In this document: positions 61,089 to 64,000 of the stretch, in pieces
How the letters are laid out: each line of letters begins with the position of its first letter
How positions within the stretch are numbered: position 1 is the first letter of the stretch
NCBI GenBank assembly: GCA_033439265.1
Contig: JAVTVX010000002.1
Location: forward strand, 3,482,001-3,546,000
Length of the DNA: 64,000 nt
Direction of reading: 5' to 3'
DNA from: Dillenia suffruticosa
Lineage: Eukaryota; Streptophyta; Magnoliopsida; Dilleniales; Dilleniaceae
Translations under genes and position numbers: made by a program
Notes under the pieces: generated by a model
What the model was told of the DNA's origin: nothing
The model's input: only the letters and a program-made list of their open reading frames with translations
Database searches by the model: none

Positions 61089-61743
61089 GTCCACTGACCC
61101 TACACAAAATTATAATAATAATCATACTACAAAAAAAAAATGAAAGAAAGAAAAAAGTTGCTCTTGCATGAATGTTTCCGGAAGTATCCCAAGAAAAAAA
61201 AAAAGATTGTTGAAAAGTTCTTCATCGTAAGATGGTTCCTGGGGTTGGATATAAGGTAATTATGAAATGTATAATCATTTGTGCAAGATCAAAAACATTA
61301 GTTTCCTAGATAGAAGAAAGTTATTTTTATTGGGTGATTCGATCATTGTTTGAAAGAAAGGAAAAAGAAAAGGAAATTGATTTGGTAAAATAGGGTGCGT
61401 AGGTCCGATGGGCGATGAGTATGACAATGGTGAGATGCCGATGGATGATGATGACAACCTTGCAATGAATGGCGACGGTTGCTCCTGAAATCTCACTTTC
61501 AGGTTTGGTATTAAACCAATCCTTTTAATGTTCCTTTTGACCTTTGATGCCCTCATTCAATTTGCCAACTTCTGAAAACTTAACTACGGCATTGCCCTTT
61601 CATTGTTCCGTTCCTCCCTCGTTAAAATTGTGCCGCCTTTGGATTCCAAACTTACATTTACTACAACTCTATAAAGTTGTTTCCGATCAAAAAAAAAAAA
61701 AAAAAATGAAGATGACATTCAAAATTACTATTTTTTTTTATAA

Positions 61744-61800
61744 TTAATCGATATTTAAAATTATATTCTGATTATTTCGATTTAAATATTATCTGATCCA
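61744..61800 (+). repeat. Dispersed AT-rich repeat word, one of at least three
   Basis: The core reads ATATTTAAAATTATATTCTG, with relatives at 57900-57945 (ATATTTAAAATCATATTTTG), 57392-57430 and 32640-32670. Flanks also show partial similarity (TCCGAT and CTGAA words at the same spacing). The family and its full length are unknown. Confidence 0.4.
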
Positions 61801-62949
61801 ATTTAAAGAAAAATTCTTTTAACTTAACTTTTTCTATTTTTAAATTTTAAATTTAAGATTTAATTAAATAATTTAATATTTTTATTCATTAAATTAATTC
61901 TCCAATAATAAAAATTATCTCTCTCTTTAGGTTTGTTTTCAATCAAGAATAGCATTAAATTCTTTTTTTGAAAGATTTAATTTTGTTAAATTATTAATTT
62001 TTTTATATAAAATTATAAAAATATATGTATTTATATAAATTTTAAATATTAAATTAAAAAATATTTAGATAAAAGGTTTTTTTTTATTGCATGTAAGGAC
62101 AAGAAGTATTGGTTATAAACTGAAAATTAGTGGCATAATTTTTGTGCAATAAATGTGGGTGAGAATTTAATGCCACTCCGAGCCGAAATGCCAGCGTGGC
62201 TTAGAAGATATCAGAACACGTGGCAATCATCCGATTAGGTAGATTCGGAAGTTTTTGCTTTTCGCTCCTGGGAAACCGTTAGGTGGAGGGCATGGCAAGG
62301 AAGAGACCAGAGAGTCAACCCTACTTCATAAAATGCACAATCGAAGTAATAATTGCTTTGCTAATACTTTCGATTTTAGTCTCACGACACTGTGGACTTG
62401 AAGAGGATCGGCAGAGGCAACTTTTTACCTAATTTTTGTTAGTATAATGACAATTTAAGATTTATTTATGAAAATATTTTGCTATTAAAATATTTTATAT
62501 TTTGTAATATTAAATAAAATATGATTCTTTTAAATATACACTTTTTTACTACATAATAATTATAAAAATCACAAAAATAAACATGTTTATAAAATTTTAA
62601 ATATAAGATATCGATAGTATTTAAGAAATTTGATTTATTTTATAATTTTAATTAAAATAAAAAATTTAAGAAGAAATATGAAATTTTATAAATAAAGGTT
62701 AAATATTTTTATAAAATATTTAAACTACTATTATATTTAAAAATTAATGTAACTTTACCTGAATTTAATTTTTAGAAAAGCAGGGGAGTTTTGAAGTTGT
62801 TACCGAAGGAAAAAGATAATTCAGCGAGTCAAAGAGTCAAAACTCCATGGTCCCAGTTACTGTTAGTGTCAAATTTGTAAAAAACCCGAGAACGGCGGGC
62901 TAAATTGTTGGTACGATCACCACGACATGGACAAAAAGACGAAAACGCT

Positions 62950-63982
62950 AGTGGGTCCCCCCGGGCTCCCTCGCCCTATTTCCTCTCTGTCCGTCCTTGT
63001 TCTTTCGCTGTCTCTCTCTCTCCTATCATCTCTCTCTCTCTCTCAGCATACTCCGCACTCTCTCACTGGAAGGACGAAAGCATTCTGCTCAGATCTGAAG
63101 ATCGGAAATCCCCAAAACCCTATCCTGAGAAAACTCTTTCTGGTAAGCGAAACCCCCGACATTCTTTCTCTGTTTTTCTCTAGTACTCCACTTGATGTCA
63201 CTGATGTGTTTCAGTGCAAAAAAATGGTAATCTCTTCTAGCTGGGGTTTGAAGTTAATTTCCATTTGATTTGTGTAGAGATCTAAGTATGTTGAACTCAT
63301 TTTTGTGCTTGATTTTGATCAATGCAGGGTTTAGTTGTTGCCAATGCTAGTTGTTTTACCCAGACAAGTTAAAATATGCGTTAGATGTCATTATGCTTCT
63401 AATCATGTGTTCTTTTAATGATAAAGTGAGATTACAGTGACCTGGAGCTTAAAAAGTTGCTAATATGGTGGTCCAGAGATGTTCAAATCATGTCTAAGAT
63501 CTGATCCACTAGATTTCCTGGTGTTCTTGATCGTAATAAAGTGCCTATTTAGTAGATCATATCTAACACATCTCTGTCACATTGATTGGGCTTATTGTGT
63601 AATATAAAGTTGGTAGCACTGTATTTTTTTTTTGTTCTTCAATTTTCGTAAAAATCAGGTGAATTTCAATTTTGATGGTATAATTGCTTCAAAAGTTTTC
63701 TGGGGCTTAGTTTTGATTCCTTATTTTCCTGTTAATTCCTTATCTGGAATAGGGGATCGGTTGTTCGGTGTAATTTACTTGTCTGGTGTAATGTTCTTGC
63801 TTGCAGGTCATTAAGGTTTTTTGTTGTGGTTTGATTCTGTACTCATGGGATGTGTTTGTCGTATACTATAGGAATTGTAGGTTGATTCCTTACGGTGAAA
63901 AGAGTTTGATTCCTTACAGTGAAAAGAGTTTCTCTTGAATGGTTTTAGTGATGCAGGTCGACTTGTAGTACAGTTGTACTAA
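62950..63982 (+). other. 5' leader exons and leader intron of the right-edge gene
   Basis: A CT-rich leader (CT runs at 63010-63045) ends at a good donor, CTTTCTG|GTAAGCG (intron from 63143). The acceptor is GTGATGCAG before 63957. The second leader piece, 63957-63982, leads directly into the ATG. Frames at 62905-63268 run through the donor and are not coding. Confidence 0.65.
63882..63929 (+). repeat. 24-bp tandem duplication near a splice acceptor
   Basis: Two 24-bp units (63882-63905, 63906-63929) differ by one base and end 27 bp before the leader-intron acceptor at 63956, where branch point and pyrimidine tract should be. Confidence 0.9.
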
Positions 63983-64000
63983 ATGGCAGAGACAGATGTG
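63983..64000 (+). CDS. Start of a gene cut by the window edge; MAP65 predicted
   Basis: ATG at 63983 opens MAETDV and the window ends. The ATG follows a leader intron acceptor by 26 bp. Six residues cannot identify a family. The prediction comes from gene order: in Arabidopsis, from memory, MAP65-2 (At4g26760) is next to a CDP-DAG synthase (At4g26770), and MAP65-1 (At5g55230) is next to trigger factor (At5g55220). Plant MAP65-1 proteins often start with MA followed by an acidic residue or Val and an Asp. MAP65 bundles antiparallel microtubules in the phragmoplast. If wrong, only the start-codon call stands. Confidence 0.45.

Larger units (their letters stand above)
55141..62880. other. AT-rich intergenic region, 7.7 kb
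   Basis: The largest gene-free block of the window. It is mostly AT-rich, with a SINE-like segment (56660-56877), a repeat shared with 9388-9625 (58425-58675), a diverged minisatellite (58970-59740), scattered copies of a short AT-rich family (57387, 57891, 61744) and a GC-richer island at 60100-60420 without coding similarity. One small open frame at 60936 is listed separately. Confidence 0.55.

Noticed and set aside
1..64000. tRNA, rRNA, CRISPR arrays and organelle DNA insertions
   Set aside because: I looked for tRNA-like boxes with cloverleaf potential, rRNA motifs, regular spacer-repeat arrays and plastid genes and saw none.

Overview
This is nuclear DNA of a dicotyledonous, probably woody, plant. 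The evidence is intron-rich genes with GT-AG junctions (one GC-AG), AT-rich spacers, long GA/CT microsatellites in gene leaders, and plant-type LINE, SINE and MITE remnants. I cannot name the species. Seven protein-coding genes can be assembled exon by exon with continuous reading frames. The start of an eighth is cut by the right edge, and one degenerate gene copy lies at the left edge.

Layout: (1) 0.3-3.7 kb, minus strand, a broken copy of a GNOM-type ARF guanine-nucleotide exchange factor that still contains its intron. (2) 4.9-7.0 kb, minus, a secreted GDSL esterase/lipase (349 aa) with a SINE-like insertion in an intron. (3) 8.9-13.4 kb and 15.5-20.4 kb, plus, two tandem copies of an MPC2-type mitochondrial pyruvate carrier subunit (108 aa each). 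Copy 2 carries a 5'-truncated RTE-type LINE with a 16-bp target-site duplication. (4) 20.5-22.4 kb, a retroelement and microsatellite zone. (5) 22.9-25.9 kb, plus, a mitochondrial GrpE co-chaperone (331 aa). (6) 26.7-30.0 kb, minus, a plant-specific protein of unknown function (about 218 aa). (7) 34.0-41.3 kb, plus, a chloroplast trigger-factor chaperone (547 aa, 13 exons). (8) 42.1-55.1 kb, minus, phosphatidate cytidylyltransferase (CDP-diacylglycerol synthase, 420 aa), with LINE and MITE remnants in a 3.7-kb intron. (9) 55-62.9 kb, an AT-rich repeat-laden spacer. (10) 62.9-64 kb, plus, the 5' leader, leader intron and first six codons of a gene that I predict to be MAP65 from gene order.

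The genes do not form an operon-like pathway. Several products are organellar (pyruvate import, mitochondrial Hsp70 nucleotide exchange, chloroplast nascent-chain folding). The better explanation for their adjacency is ancient gene order. From memory, Arabidopsis has CDS, GrpE and GDSL genes next to one another on chromosome 4, and GrpE, an unknown protein and trigger factor next to one another on chromosome 5, each beside a MAP65 gene. This window looks like the less-fractionated ancestral block. I found no undescribed defence or biosynthetic system. The most interesting items are the asymmetric MPC2 duplication, the in-frame 'exonic' intron of GrpE, a palindrome shared by two promoters, and the layered transposon insertions.
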